From: UBA9732 sp963621975
GTDB taxonomy: Bacteria; Spirochaetota; Spirochaetia; Sphaerochaetales; Sphaerochaetaceae
NCBI GenBank assembly: GCA_963621975.1
Contig: CAVFGI010000002.1
Location: forward strand, 48,601 to 112,600
Length of the DNA: 64,000 nucleotides
Reading direction: 5' to 3'
Numbering within the stretch: position 1 is the first letter of the stretch; each line of letters starts with the position of its first letter. Made by a program: the position numbers and the translations under genes. Shown piece by piece: positions 41,223 through 50,776 of the stretch. Below the pieces are notes generated by a model. It searched no databases and was not told the DNA's origin. It saw only the letters and a list, made by a program, of their open reading frames with translations.

Positions 41223-41867
41223 ATGCCATTTAAAATCAAAAGTGAACGATTAAGAAAAAACCTCAAACAGCTAAAGAAAAAGAAGATTGAAGGTGAAAAA
41301 TATGTAAAAGACTTTTACATTGAAAATGATCTTGCCTTCATAGCGTGTAATGTAAAGAGGTTCAACGATATAATTGACCCCTTTTCTACCGCTGGATATG
41401 AATGGCCAAATAAAGACTTTCTATATTTTGTTGAATCCAATGCCCAATATATCCCAGTTGAATATCCAATTGTTCTAGAAATTAACGGTAAAACATTTAC
41501 TGAAAAAGAAAAGAATACAATTAGAGAAACTCTTCATGATTATTATGCATTAAAAATGGGAGATGCCCAACTTGCTATTAGTGCAAATAGACGCAAAGCA
41601 TTATCTCTTCTTATCACTGGTTTTGTTTCTTCTCTTGGAGTTCAACTTGTAAATAAAATCTCTCCGGGTCTTCCATTAAGGGAAGCTATAGTTATGCTTT
41701 TTTGGCTTTTTCTATGGGAGGGACTTGATTGTCTAATTTTAGATGGGAAAAACCTAAAAGAGAAGAAAACTGAAGCGGCTCAAATGGCAAATATCGTTGT
41801 GAATTTCAAGGACGAACCAGAAATAACTGAATTCTCTGATGTCTTCTCTTATGAAGACGACTGGTAG
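41223..41867 (+). CDS. Conserved-looking protein with C-terminal membrane segments, unknown function
   Basis: 214 residues. A very basic N-terminus (KSERLRKNLKQLKKKKIEG), a soluble middle with an acidic helix, and two hydrophobic segments near 128-145 (ALSLLITGFVSSLGVQLV) and 153-170 (AIVMLFWLFLWEGLDCLIL). The C-terminus is acidic. No family is recognised. It lies 51 bases before the amino acid permease on the same strand, so co-transcription is possible. Confidence 0.65.
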   Translation: MPFKIKSERLRKNLKQLKKKKIEGEKYVKDFYIENDLAFIACNVKRFNDIIDPFSTAGYEWPNKDFLYFVESNAQYIPVEYPIVLEINGKTFTEKEKNTIRETLHDYYALKMGDAQLAISANRRKALSLLITGFVSSLGVQLVNKISPGLPLREAIVMLFWLFLWEGLDCLILDGKNLKEKKTEAAQMANIVVNFKDEPEITEFSDVFSYEDDW

Positions 41868-41918
41868 TACTTTAAAAAAAAACCTTCAATCTTTATAATG
41901 ATGACCTCGGAGAAAGAT

Positions 41919-43271
41919 ATGAGTAACAATAACGGAAAAATTGGGTTATTTACTTGCGTTACAATGATTGTTGGAAGCATGATTGGTAGCGCGATTTTTT
42001 CACTTTCAGGCTTAACAATGTATAAGGCTGGTCCCGGTGCCATCATTTCTTGGATTTTAGCTGCAGCTATTATGCTAATTTATGGCTTAATTTGTGCTGA
42101 ACTCTCAACAAGATTTCCAAAGTCAGGTGGAGTTTTTGTTTTTCCTTCGAAAGCACTTGGTGATGGTGGAAAAACTAGCGCTCTTTGGGGCTGGATTTCT
42201 ACTTGGGGTTATATTAATGCAAACATTGTTGCCATTGCCTTTGCTGCCATATATGTTGCAACATATCTTGGTGCTGGTTTCAATCTTCCAAATGGTCTTC
42301 AAATTCCTCTTGCAGTTATTTCTATTTTCATTTGTTTAATTCTCAACTGTATAAGGTTTTCAGTTGCAGGCAAGTTAAATAGCTGTTTGGTTGGTGGTCT
42401 TGTAATTGCCCTTGCGGTGTATGTAAGCACTTGTTTCTTTGGAGGAAGTTGGGACTCTAATATGCTTACTCCTTTCTTTACACAAGGAAGCAACGGGACG
42501 TTTGGATTTATGGGAGCTGTACCTACAGCCATGGTTGGTTATGGATCTATTGTAGCCATAGCCTTTATGGTATCAGAAGTTAAAAATCCATCTAAAAATG
42601 TTCCAAAAGCAGTACTAATTGCAATGTCTATTGTAGCCACAATTTACGTATTAATTATTCTTGCTACACTTGGATTAGTATCTGCTTCATTCTTAGAGCA
42701 AAACCCAGGTATGAGATATATACCACTTTATGCGGCATGCTTTACAAAACTCACAAGTTACCCTTGGCTTGCAAAGGTAGTTTCAATAGCTGCAATTCTT
42801 GCTTTAATTACTACAATGCTTGTTGTTCTTGCTCTAACCTCTAGGGCTGTTCAAGCTGCAGCTAACGATGGCCTTCTTCCAAAAGTTTTTTCTTCTTCAA
42901 ACAAATTTGGAGTCCCCGCTTTTGCGTCCTCTATAATTGCACTTCTTGCTGCAATTGTTTCTTGTTTTCCTTCTTTCACTGAACAGATTGTAGGGTTTGG
43001 CACTCTATTTGCCGCAGTAACAATTGTAATCAATATTATTTCTCTTTATTCTGCCAGACGTAAGTTTAGAGAAAAAGATCCAAACGAAATGGGCATTTTT
43101 AGAGCTCCCGGAAAAAGTGTACTACCAGCAGTTGCTCTAGTTTTAATTATTGCTTGTTATATTCCAGACATAATTGCTGGAGGTTGGATTATTTGGGTTT
43201 ATACAATTGCATGGTATGCAATTGGTCTTTTAGTGTTCAAGCTTTGCTATAAACCTAAAAGCCTTGTCTAA
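41919..43271 (+). CDS. APC-family amino acid permease
   Basis: 450 residues with about twelve membrane segments. The first helix, TMIVGSMIGSAIFSLSG, carries the GSMIGSAIF motif that binds the substrate amine; FPKSGGVFVFP and SEVKNPSKNVPKAV follow. Started at the ATG at 41919 because GGAGA lies ten bases before it; an upstream ATG at 41898 lacks a site. Related to basic amino acid/polyamine antiporters; the substrate is unknown. It overlaps the convergent esterase gene by 42 bases. Confidence 0.88.
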   Translation: MSNNNGKIGLFTCVTMIVGSMIGSAIFSLSGLTMYKAGPGAIISWILAAAIMLIYGLICAELSTRFPKSGGVFVFPSKALGDGGKTSALWGWISTWGYINANIVAIAFAAIYVATYLGAGFNLPNGLQIPLAVISIFICLILNCIRFSVAGKLNSCLVGGLVIALAVYVSTCFFGGSWDSNMLTPFFTQGSNGTFGFMGAVPTAMVGYGSIVAIAFMVSEVKNPSKNVPKAVLIAMSIVATIYVLIILATLGLVSASFLEQNPGMRYIPLYAACFTKLTSYPWLAKVVSIAAILALITTMLVVLALTSRAVQAAANDGLLPKVFSSSNKFGVPAFASSIIALLAAIVSCFPSFTEQIVGFGTLFAAVTIVINIISLYSARRKFREKDPNEMGIFRAPGKSVLPAVALVLIIACYIPDIIAGGWIIWVYTIAWYAIGLLVFKLCYKPKSLV

Positions 43272-44108
43272 CGCTTCTTTAGCCTCAGCAAGCCTTACAA
43301 ACATTGGATAGACATGCAAAAGATTGTGTGCCATATCCAATGTCACATCCACATCATGGTCTTTCATCTTTTTCTCAAGCGCTATTGAATCATCTCTAAG
43401 AACTTCAGAATCAGAGGCAAAAATCAACGTTGGAGGAAACCCTGTAAAATCAGCATATAAAGGGGAAGCCAATGGGTTCTTTAAAACCTGAGGATCTGTA
43501 GTTTGAAAATACTCACAAAGAGTTTCTAACATATTGTTGGTAACAATACAATCCGTGTCTAAGTTCTCTGTATAACTAGGGTAACTCTCAAGATATTGGA
43601 CGCTTGGCGAGCATAAAATAATAGCCTTTGGCAACTCTATCCCTTCCTTTTTTGCATATATAGCAGTGGTTAAGGCCATTGTTGCCCCTGCACTCTCTCC
43701 CCAAAGAACAATGTTAGAAGCGCCATAGGACCTTGAAAGTTCTTTATAAACAGTAAAGCAATCTTTCACTCCTTCTGGATATGGATGCTCTGGAGCTAAG
43801 GCATAGTTTGTCGTGTAAACATCCCAATCAAAATTTTGAACTACATAAGCAGAAAAAGACCCGTCCATTTCTTTTGAGCCAATAACAAAACCACCTCCAT
43901 GATACAAGAGAATTACTTTGTCACGCTTCTGGCCCATGTAAGTATAAAGTTCCCCTTCAATTCCTGCCATATTCATAGGATGAATTTCAACACCTTGTGG
44001 CAACGTTGTTTTAGGATTGTAACGCATTTGAACATAATTAGGTCTGTTTTGCGGATCATAAAAGTATTTATGTCTATTTAGATATCTGAAAAGATCTGCA
44101 TGTGTCAT
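43230..44108 (-). CDS. Alpha/beta hydrolase (HSL-type esterase)
   Basis: 292 residues. The oxyanion motif HGGGFVIGS (about 89) and nucleophile elbow WGESAGA (about 143) define the hormone-sensitive-lipase group; the C-terminal histidine is in HNLLHVYPMF. Cytoplasmic (no signal peptide), probably acting on acetylated or short-chain esters such as acetyl-xylan fragments; the substrate is unknown. Its 3' end lies inside the 3' end of the permease gene. Confidence 0.9.
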   Translation of the reverse strand: MTHADLFRYLNRHKYFYDPQNRPNYVQMRYNPKTTLPQGVEIHPMNMAGIEGELYTYMGQKRDKVILLYHGGGFVIGSKEMDGSFSAYVVQNFDWDVYTTNYALAPEHPYPEGVKDCFTVYKELSRSYGASNIVLWGESAGATMALTTAIYAKKEGIELPKAIILCSPSVQYLESYPSYTENLDTDCIVTNNMLETLCEYFQTTDPQVLKNPLASPLYADFTGFPPTLIFASDSEVLRDDSIALEKKMKDHDVDVTLDMAHNLLHVYPMFVRLAEAKEALDKAFRFIAKLEH

Positions 44109-44124
44109 ATATCATAATATTATA

Positions 44125-44138
44125 TCGCGTGCACGCGA
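44125..44138. promoter_or_regulatory. Perfect GC-rich palindrome between esterase and purine permease genes
   Basis: TCGCGTGCACGCGA is a perfect 14-base palindrome in very AT-rich surroundings, 17 bases upstream of the esterase start. It is a candidate operator. Confidence 0.4.
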
Positions 44139-44318
44139 ATGAGACTATAGTGGTTTTCAAGATAAAAACTCTAAAATCACAGTCAAAAGTCATAGTTGAG
44201 ACACTAAATGTTGCAGATTGTTGCATTTTTTTAAAATTTTTCTGTACATCTGACCAATCAAGGGTTAGAATATCACATGTTAAAATAATCTTTCATCACA
44301 TTCAAAGGAGAGTAATGT

Positions 44319-45626
44319 ATGGAAAAGTTCTTTAAAATCAAGGAGAGAAAGTCAACTGTCAAGACAGAAATCATGGCTGGTATTACAACCTTCATGACAA
44401 TGATTTATATCTTAGCAGTTAACCCAGGTATTCTCTCAGCTTGTGGCATGGAATTCTCAAAGGTTTTCTCAGCTACAGCTATTTCATCTGCTATTGCCTG
44501 TTTGGTAATGGGCCTTGTAGCAAATCTTCCTTTCGCTCTTTCAGCAGGTATGGGAATTAATGCATTCTTTGCTTTTACCGTATGTATTGGAATGGGCTAC
44601 AGCTGGAAGTTTGCTTTGACAGCAGTTTTTGTTGAAGGTATCATCTTCATCCTTCTCACACTCTGCAACCTTAGAGAAGCAATTGTAAACTCAATTCCAG
44701 ACAACCTCAAAAAAGCTATTGGTGCTGCAATTGGTTTGTTCATTGCTTTTATTGGTCTTCAGAATGCAGGCATTATTGTTGCTGACGCAAGTACAGTTTG
44801 TGCACTCAATCCAGCATGGATTACAAGCCCGGCTTGTATTCTAACAATCATTGGTCTTTTCATTACTGGTGCTTTAGTTGCAAGAGGAACAAAGGGTGCT
44901 CTTCTTATTGGTATTGTTGTAACAACAATCATTGGTATTCCAATGGGAGTTACACAGTATGCAGGTGGAAGCTACCTCCCAGCAGCTCCATACTTCTTTG
45001 ATTTCGCTTTTGGTGAGATTTTTACAAGTGGAACGGCAATCTTTGATTTCATTATTGTCATGTTCACATTCCTTTTTGTTGATATGTTCGATACAGTTGG
45101 AACTCTCATTGGATGTGCAGGCAAGTCTGGTATCATGAATGCAGATGGAACAATTCCTAACTGTAAGGAAGCTCTTCTTGCTGATGCTATTGGTACAACA
45201 GCAGGTGCTATCCTTGGAACTTCAACAATCACAACATTCGTTGAAAGTGCTTCTGGTGTTGCAGAAGGCGGAAGAACAGGTCTTACAGCTGTCACAGTTG
45301 CAGTCCTTTTCATTCTCTCACTCTTCTTGGAACCACTCTTTGGATCAATTCCAAGTGCGGCTACAGCTCCAGCACTCATCATTGTTGGTGTCATGATGAT
45401 TACTCCTGTTAAGTCTATTGACTTTGAAGACTTCACAGAAGGCATTCCATCATTTATGTGTATTCTCATGATGGTTGTTACATACAGCATTTCAAATGGT
45501 ATCATGTTTGGTGTTCTTTTCTATGTCATCCTCAAGCTCATTGCTGGAAAAGCAAAAGATATCAACTTCCCAACATGGGTTTTGTTTGCTCTATTTGTAG
45601 CAAAGATTGTTGTTAATACAATCTAA
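44319..45626 (+). CDS. NCS2-family purine permease (AzgA-like)
   Basis: 435 residues with about 12-14 membrane segments. The opening KTEIMAGITTFMTMIYILAVNPGILSACGM and GMGINAFFAFTVCIGMGY, plus DMFDTVGTLIG and TFVESASGVAEGGRTGLT, are signatures of the AzgA adenine/guanine/hypoxanthine group. It imports purine bases. The adenine deaminase gene follows after a hairpin, so the pair likely takes up and deaminates adenine. Confidence 0.92.
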   Translation: MEKFFKIKERKSTVKTEIMAGITTFMTMIYILAVNPGILSACGMEFSKVFSATAISSAIACLVMGLVANLPFALSAGMGINAFFAFTVCIGMGYSWKFALTAVFVEGIIFILLTLCNLREAIVNSIPDNLKKAIGAAIGLFIAFIGLQNAGIIVADASTVCALNPAWITSPACILTIIGLFITGALVARGTKGALLIGIVVTTIIGIPMGVTQYAGGSYLPAAPYFFDFAFGEIFTSGTAIFDFIIVMFTFLFVDMFDTVGTLIGCAGKSGIMNADGTIPNCKEALLADAIGTTAGAILGTSTITTFVESASGVAEGGRTGLTAVTVAVLFILSLFLEPLFGSIPSAATAPALIIVGVMMITPVKSIDFEDFTEGIPSFMCILMMVVTYSISNGIMFGVLFYVILKLIAGKAKDINFPTWVLFALFVAKIVVNTI

Positions 45627-45647
45627 TTACTTTTGTTGGAAATTTCT

Positions 45648-45676
45648 GCCGCAGGCTTAAACCTGCGGCCTTTTTT
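45648..45676 (+). terminator. Hairpin between purine permease and adenine deaminase
   Basis: GCCGCAGG (45648-45655) pairs with CCTGCGGC (45662-45669), then TTTTTT. It may partly terminate, giving less deaminase transcript. Confidence 0.85.
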
Positions 45677-45693
45677 CAAAAAGGGGCATACAA

Positions 45694-47427
45694 ATGAAAA
45701 AGGAACAGCTAAAACATCTTATTGATGTAGCCGCAGGGAGAGAGGCAGCTGATCTCTGCATTAAAAATTGCAATATAGTAGATGTTTATAATCGTGAAAC
45801 CTTTCACGGTGATGTTTATATTGTAGATGGTCTTTTTGCTGGTTTTGGAGGAAAAGATTTCCCTACCGCAAAAGAAACTTTTGACGCTAATGGCCAATGC
45901 ATGGCTCCCGGGTTCATTAACGGACACGTTCATATTGAATCCTCGCACCTCTCGCCTGCAGAATTTGCAAAGCTTGTGGTGCCACACGGAACAACGACAG
46001 TAATAGCCGACCCTCACGAAATTTGCAACGTTTGTGGGCTTGCCGGCTTGGATTATATACTTGATGCTTCAAAGGATCTTCCTTTGACTGTTTATTGCCA
46101 GATTCCTTCTTGCGTTCCAGCAACTCCATTTGAGAACGCAGGTGCAATCCTTATGGCAAAAGAAATTGCAACTAGAATTGACAACCCACGTGTTCTTGGC
46201 TTGGGTGAACTTATGAATTATGTTGGTGTTGCTGCCTCTGACAGCGATATTCTTGACAAGATTATGGTTGCAAAAGATGCAAACAAGGTTATAGATGGTC
46301 ATAGCCCTGTTATCACAGGTTCTTTACTTGATGCTTATAGTGCAAGTGGAGTTTGTAATGACCACGAATGCGCCACAGGTGAAGAACTTAAGGACAGAAC
46401 AAGACGGGGCATGTACGTTCTAATTCGTCAAGGTTCTGCTTGTCACGATGAGCGCAATTTGCTTAAAGGGGTCAACAAGAAAAACGCCTCAATGTGTCTC
46501 TTCTGTACCGATGACCGCCAACCAAAGAGTTTGGTAGAAGAAGGCGATATTGATAACAACATTCGTATTGCTATTGAAGAAGGCATTGATGCTCCAACCG
46601 CTGTTTCTATTGCAACTATAAATGCTGCAAGATGTTACAACCTTAAAGACCGCGGTGGAATTGCACCAGGGCTTAGGGCAGACTTTGTTTTGGTCAACAA
46701 TCTCAAGGAATTCAAAGTAACAGAGGTATTCTGCAAAGGACAGCATGTTGCATCAAATGGTGTATACTTGGGTCCAGATATCCATGTTGAACCAAAGGGC
46801 GTAAGTGGGAAAGTTAACGTCAAAAACTTCTCCAAAGAACGTCTTGCTCTTAAGCTAAATAGCAATAAAGTTAAAACAATTAACATCACTGCTGGTTCAA
46901 TAGTTACTGAAATGGGAATTGAAAAAGTAGATGTAAAAGACGGCGTTTGGGTTCGCAATGATGATGATATTGTGAAAATTGCTGTTGTTGAAAGACATAA
47001 TGGAACTGGAAATATCGGTCTTGGACTACTTAAAGGATATGGCTTGAAAGGTGGTGCAGTTGCAACCAGTGTGGCCCATGACTCACACAATATCATAGTT
47101 GTTGGAGATAATGATGCTGACATGGAAATTGCTGTGAAAAAGCTTATTGAACTTGGTGGTGGCATAGCTGTTGTCAAAAATGGCAAAGTACTGGACTATA
47201 TTCAACAGGAAATTGCTGGACTTATGACTGATAAGCCGGGTGAGATTGTTGAAAACAAGATTAGCTCAATGCAAGATCTTGCACGTAGAGAACTTGGAAT
47301 AAGCAAAGATGTTGACCCATTTATGACATTGTGCTTCATGGCTCTTCCTGTAATACCAGAACTTAAGATCACAGACTTAGGTCTTTTTGATGTCACTAGA
47401 TTTTCCTTGACTCCAATTGAAGTTTAA
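45694..47427 (+). CDS. ade: Adenine deaminase
   Basis: 577 residues of the amidohydrolase superfamily; it deaminates adenine to hypoxanthine. Metal motif GHVHIESS (about 76-83), DPHEICNVCG, GHSP near 208 and LFCTDDRQP near 266. The C-terminal adenine-deaminase-specific domain (VARR-like segment, SVAHDSHNIIVVGDND) is present. Length is normal. It is placed behind the purine permease, giving a salvage pair. Confidence 0.95.
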   Translation: MKKEQLKHLIDVAAGREAADLCIKNCNIVDVYNRETFHGDVYIVDGLFAGFGGKDFPTAKETFDANGQCMAPGFINGHVHIESSHLSPAEFAKLVVPHGTTTVIADPHEICNVCGLAGLDYILDASKDLPLTVYCQIPSCVPATPFENAGAILMAKEIATRIDNPRVLGLGELMNYVGVAASDSDILDKIMVAKDANKVIDGHSPVITGSLLDAYSASGVCNDHECATGEELKDRTRRGMYVLIRQGSACHDERNLLKGVNKKNASMCLFCTDDRQPKSLVEEGDIDNNIRIAIEEGIDAPTAVSIATINAARCYNLKDRGGIAPGLRADFVLVNNLKEFKVTEVFCKGQHVASNGVYLGPDIHVEPKGVSGKVNVKNFSKERLALKLNSNKVKTINITAGSIVTEMGIEKVDVKDGVWVRNDDDIVKIAVVERHNGTGNIGLGLLKGYGLKGGAVATSVAHDSHNIIVVGDNDADMEIAVKKLIELGGGIAVVKNGKVLDYIQQEIAGLMTDKPGEIVENKISSMQDLARRELGISKDVDPFMTLCFMALPVIPELKITDLGLFDVTRFSLTPIEV

Positions 47428-47465
47428 AGAGGTTTGCAAAAAAACTATTAACAAAATACCAACTT

Positions 47466-47498
47466 GCCCCATTGGAGAAATCTGGTGGGGCTTTTTAT
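47466..47498 (+). terminator. Terminator after adenine deaminase
   Basis: GCCCCA (47466-47471) pairs with TGGGGC (47486-47491), followed by TTTTTATT. A GAGGTTTGCAAAAAAAC motif lies just before it (47429-47445). Confidence 0.75.
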
Positions 47499-47513
47499 TA
47501 GGCTTAGAGTATA

Positions 47514-47921
47514 TTAGACTTCTAGGATTAAATATTTGAGATTCAGTAGTTTTCTTAAGAGTTCAAGGAAATTGGGAAAATTCTCTGGATAAGAATTTAA
47601 TCCAACAAAGTGCTGGGGAGGAAGAGCGCTTTCGTCGTCCTCTTCAATATCTAATGTCCATTTTGGAAGAACAGAAACAGAAGAATCTGAAAGTACAACA
47701 TGAGAATAAGAAGCCTCCCAGTCAAAGGTTCTCAGATTAATAAAATCTTTGAGCCATAAAACCGCATCTCCAGAATAGATTTGCCATTCATCAGATGTGC
47801 TCACTCCAAGTACTCCTTCTGCAGTATGAACTTTGTAAATCAAATCACAGTCGGAAACTTTTGTTTCAACGTGAATCTTTTGAGACTCATTAAAGAATGT
47901 AAAGTCAAACTTTTTTAGCAT
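47514..47921 (-). CDS. Hypothetical protein, 135 residues
   Basis: Soluble, acidic protein beginning MLKKFDFTFFNESQKIHVE; rich in beta-type segments, with an IEEDDESALPP loop and a leucine-rich C-terminus (FLELLRKLLNLKYLILEV). GGAGG ribosome binding site supports the start. No family recognised. It is downstream of the serine dehydratase gene in the opposite-strand order (49 bases) and may be unrelated to it. Confidence 0.6.
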   Translation of the reverse strand: MLKKFDFTFFNESQKIHVETKVSDCDLIYKVHTAEGVLGVSTSDEWQIYSGDAVLWLKDFINLRTFDWEASYSHVVLSDSSVSVLPKWTLDIEEDDESALPPQHFVGLNSYPENFPNFLELLRKLLNLKYLILEV

Positions 47922-47970
47922 TTTGAACCTCCTATGAGGCTTTCACAAACGAGGATACCACTAGCCCAAT

Positions 47971-49185
47971 TTATCCTTTTCGTGAATAAGCACGAGCAAG
48001 ACCGCCCTCAGATGTCTCTCTATAACGCTGGTTCAAATCTAAGCCTGTATAATACATGCTTTTTAAGACCATGTCATAACTAATATTTCTTGTTCCTGTA
48101 AGGAAGTAAGCAAGATTTGCTGAATTGATAGCTCTAAGTGCAGCAACAGCATTTCTTTCAATACAAGGAATTTGAACTAAGCCACAAATTGGGTCACAAG
48201 TAAGGCCCAAATGATGCTCAAGTGCAACTTCAGCAGCATACTCAATCTGCTTAAGATCATATCCAAAAAGCTGACCTGCTGCAGCTGCTGCCATTGAACA
48301 AGCAACTCCAACTTCTGCTTGACAGCCACATTCAGCACCTGAAACAGAGGCATTTTGTTTTGCAAGTTCTCCAAAAAGTCCTGCAACACCAAGGGCGTGA
48401 AGAACATCGGTTTCTGTAAGATTGCGCTTAGCTTGAAGGTAGTAAAGTACTGCTGGAAGAACACCACAGGCACCACAAGTGGGAGCTGTGACAATTGTAC
48501 CATTGTCTGCATTCTGCTCACTGACAGCGTAGGCGTATGAACAAACCATTTGACACTCTACCAACTCAGCGTGTTTGTTTGGGACAATATGGTCATATAA
48601 ATACTTGGCTTTGCGCTGTACATGTAAGCTTCCAGGAAGAACACCGTCTTTAGAGAGTCCTTCTTGTATTGCTGCCTTCATAACATGCCAAACTTCTGCA
48701 AGGTAGTCCCAAATTTCTTTACCTTCGTTAAGCTCTATGTAATCAACCAAATCAACATATCTAAATTCACAGAATTGTTTGATTTCAGCAAAGGAGTTCT
48801 CCATATAGGTGTCTTCACCAAGCAAAGTAGCTTTTGGACGACCTTCAATGACAATATCACCTCCACCAATGCTTCTTACTCTTATTTTGTTTATCTCTTG
48901 ACCGTCTTTGATGGCAATTAAATCTAAAGTATTTGGATGCTTAAGTTGTACAGACTCGTCTAAATTGAGTTCCACATTACACTCTATTGGCTCCAAGCAT
49001 TCTCTTATTGCTCTATCTGTACCATGGCCCATACCAGTCTTGGCAAGAGACCCATATAGAATAACTTTAAAGCTAGTTGCGTTGGGGTTTTCTTTCTTGA
49101 AAAGTTCTGCGGCACGTGCAGGTCCCATTGTATGTGAGCTAGATGGACCTTTTCCTATTTTGTAAATATCCCTAATTGATCTCAT
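47971..49185 (-). CDS. L-serine dehydratase, iron-sulfur type
   Basis: 404 residues from the ATG at 49185 (MRSIRDIYKIGKGPSSSHTMGP), with GGAGG upstream. A single-chain 4Fe-4S enzyme turning L-serine into pyruvate and ammonia. Cluster cysteines are visible in APTCGACGVLP, ECGCQAEVGVACSM and DPICGLVQIPC. The N-terminal SSSHTMGP loop is typical. The enzyme needs anaerobic conditions. Divergent from the MATE genes. Confidence 0.94.
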   Translation of the reverse strand: MRSIRDIYKIGKGPSSSHTMGPARAAELFKKENPNATSFKVILYGSLAKTGMGHGTDRAIRECLEPIECNVELNLDESVQLKHPNTLDLIAIKDGQEINKIRVRSIGGGDIVIEGRPKATLLGEDTYMENSFAEIKQFCEFRYVDLVDYIELNEGKEIWDYLAEVWHVMKAAIQEGLSKDGVLPGSLHVQRKAKYLYDHIVPNKHAELVECQMVCSYAYAVSEQNADNGTIVTAPTCGACGVLPAVLYYLQAKRNLTETDVLHALGVAGLFGELAKQNASVSGAECGCQAEVGVACSMAAAAAGQLFGYDLKQIEYAAEVALEHHLGLTCDPICGLVQIPCIERNAVAALRAINSANLAYFLTGTRNISYDMVLKSMYYTGLDLNQRYRETSEGGLARAYSRKG

Positions 49186-49369
49186 TTTGCGAACCTCCAA
49201 ACAACTTTGCATTTTAGTCTGACTACGAACTTAAGATAATTCATTGTTTCTTTACGGTCAACATGAGACATAAACTACAAAGAGATCAAGAAGTAGGCGC
49301 CTCAACCAATTGCTATATTTTAAGATAATTAATATATTAGTTGTCGCATTTGTCACGTTGAGGTATTAG

Positions 49370-50776
49370 ATGCTACATCGTAAAGCTATAGACACAGAAG
49401 ATAAGGATCTTCTGCATGGTCCACTTATTGGTAAAGTATTTGCCTTTGTTCTCCCTTTAATGGTTACAAACCTTCTTCAAACCTTCTATTCTGCAGCAGA
49501 TATGATTGTTGTTGGCATGTCAGATGTTGAAGGTGCAATTGGAGCAATCAGTACAACCAGTGCAATGATTAACCTAATATTAAACATCTTTGTAGGCTTT
49601 GCAGTTGGTTCAAGTGTTGTAGTTGCAAGATACATAGGGGCTGGAGACAAAGAAAAAACCAGTTTTGCAGTTCATACATCTCTAATGACAGCTATTGTTG
49701 CAGGAATTATTTGCATGGTTATTGGACTATTTATAAGCCGTCCAATGCTTGAGTTATTGGGAGATGAAGGATACATTCTTGACCTTGCCACTCTTTATAC
49801 AAAGGTCTACTTCATTGGTGTTCCATTTTTAGCGTTAACAAATTTTCTTATTTCAATTTTTAGAGCAAAAGGAGACACCAAAACACCTCTTTATGTCCTG
49901 TCTGCAACAGGAATCTTAAACATTGGATTGAATTTATTCTTTGTTCTTGCTTGTAATATGTCTGTTGACGGGGTTGCAATTGCAACTTCAATATCAAATT
50001 TTGCTTCTGCTGTTATTCTCTTGATTATTCTAGGAAAAGACAAAGGTTGGTGTAAATTTGAATTTAAAAAACTTAGATTCCATGGAAAAGCTTTAAAAGA
50101 CATTATTTACAATGGCCTTCCTGCTGGGCTACAAGGAGCACTCTTTTCTGTCTCCAACATGGTTATTCAAAGTAGCATAATTACACTAAACAATAGCCTA
50201 TGTCCGGGAGGATCGGCAATAATTGATGGTAATGGTGCCGGAGCAAGCCTTGAATCGTTTGCTTACACAGCAACCAACTCTGTGTGTCAGGCCGCAATTA
50301 CTTTTACAAGCCAACACTATGGAGCAAAGAAATTCAAAAGAATTGGAAAGGTCATGGCATCCTGCTATTTGGTAACTTTTATCATTGCAGAATGCGTATC
50401 CTTATTCCTAGTTTTCTTTAGACTTCCATTGATTCATTGCTATATTACTAACCCTCTAGCCGTCAAAGCTGCAGAAACTAGACTTTATATAATGATGATT
50501 CCTTACTGCACTTTAGCCTTCATGGAGGTTGGTTCTGGAACACTCAGAGGCTTAAACAAGTCTATGATGTCTACAATCATTTCCTTAATTGGTTCTGTAG
50601 TCTTAAGAATTGTTTGGATTGCAGTGGTCTTTCCTATGCATCAAAGCCTTGAAATTGTTTATCTTTCATACCCAATATCATGGACTTTAACTGCAATATG
50701 TCATTTAATTATGTCATTAAAATATAGACGCAAATACATAAGAGAGGCAGAACTTGCAGGAATCACAGAAGACTGA
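49370..50776 (+). CDS. MATE-family efflux transporter 1
   Basis: 468 residues with twelve membrane segments in two homologous halves. The N-terminal LLHGPLIGKVFAFVLPLMVTNLLQTFYSAADMIVVG is characteristic of the DinF/NorM-like clostridial MATE group. It exports drugs or metabolites using Na+ or H+. It overlaps a second MATE gene by 23 bases, so both are made from one transcript. Confidence 0.9.
   Translation: MLHRKAIDTEDKDLLHGPLIGKVFAFVLPLMVTNLLQTFYSAADMIVVGMSDVEGAIGAISTTSAMINLILNIFVGFAVGSSVVVARYIGAGDKEKTSFAVHTSLMTAIVAGIICMVIGLFISRPMLELLGDEGYILDLATLYTKVYFIGVPFLALTNFLISIFRAKGDTKTPLYVLSATGILNIGLNLFFVLACNMSVDGVAIATSISNFASAVILLIILGKDKGWCKFEFKKLRFHGKALKDIIYNGLPAGLQGALFSVSNMVIQSSIITLNNSLCPGGSAIIDGNGAGASLESFAYTATNSVCQAAITFTSQHYGAKKFKRIGKVMASCYLVTFIIAECVSLFLVFFRLPLIHCYITNPLAVKAAETRLYIMMIPYCTLAFMEVGSGTLRGLNKSMMSTIISLIGSVVLRIVWIAVVFPMHQSLEIVYLSYPISWTLTAICHLIMSLKYRRKYIREAELAGITED

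Noticed and set aside
44109..44318. Purine riboswitch before the purine permease
   Set aside because: The conserved loop sequences and three-way junction of the purine aptamer are not visible; only a palindrome is seen.
44972..45505. Antisense frame of 177 residues inside the purine permease
   Set aside because: Shadow of a conserved transporter with composition typical of reverse-strand readings.
46635..47186. Antisense frame of 183 residues inside adenine deaminase
   Set aside because: Opposite-frame shadow of a well-conserved gene, with no ribosome binding site or family resemblance.
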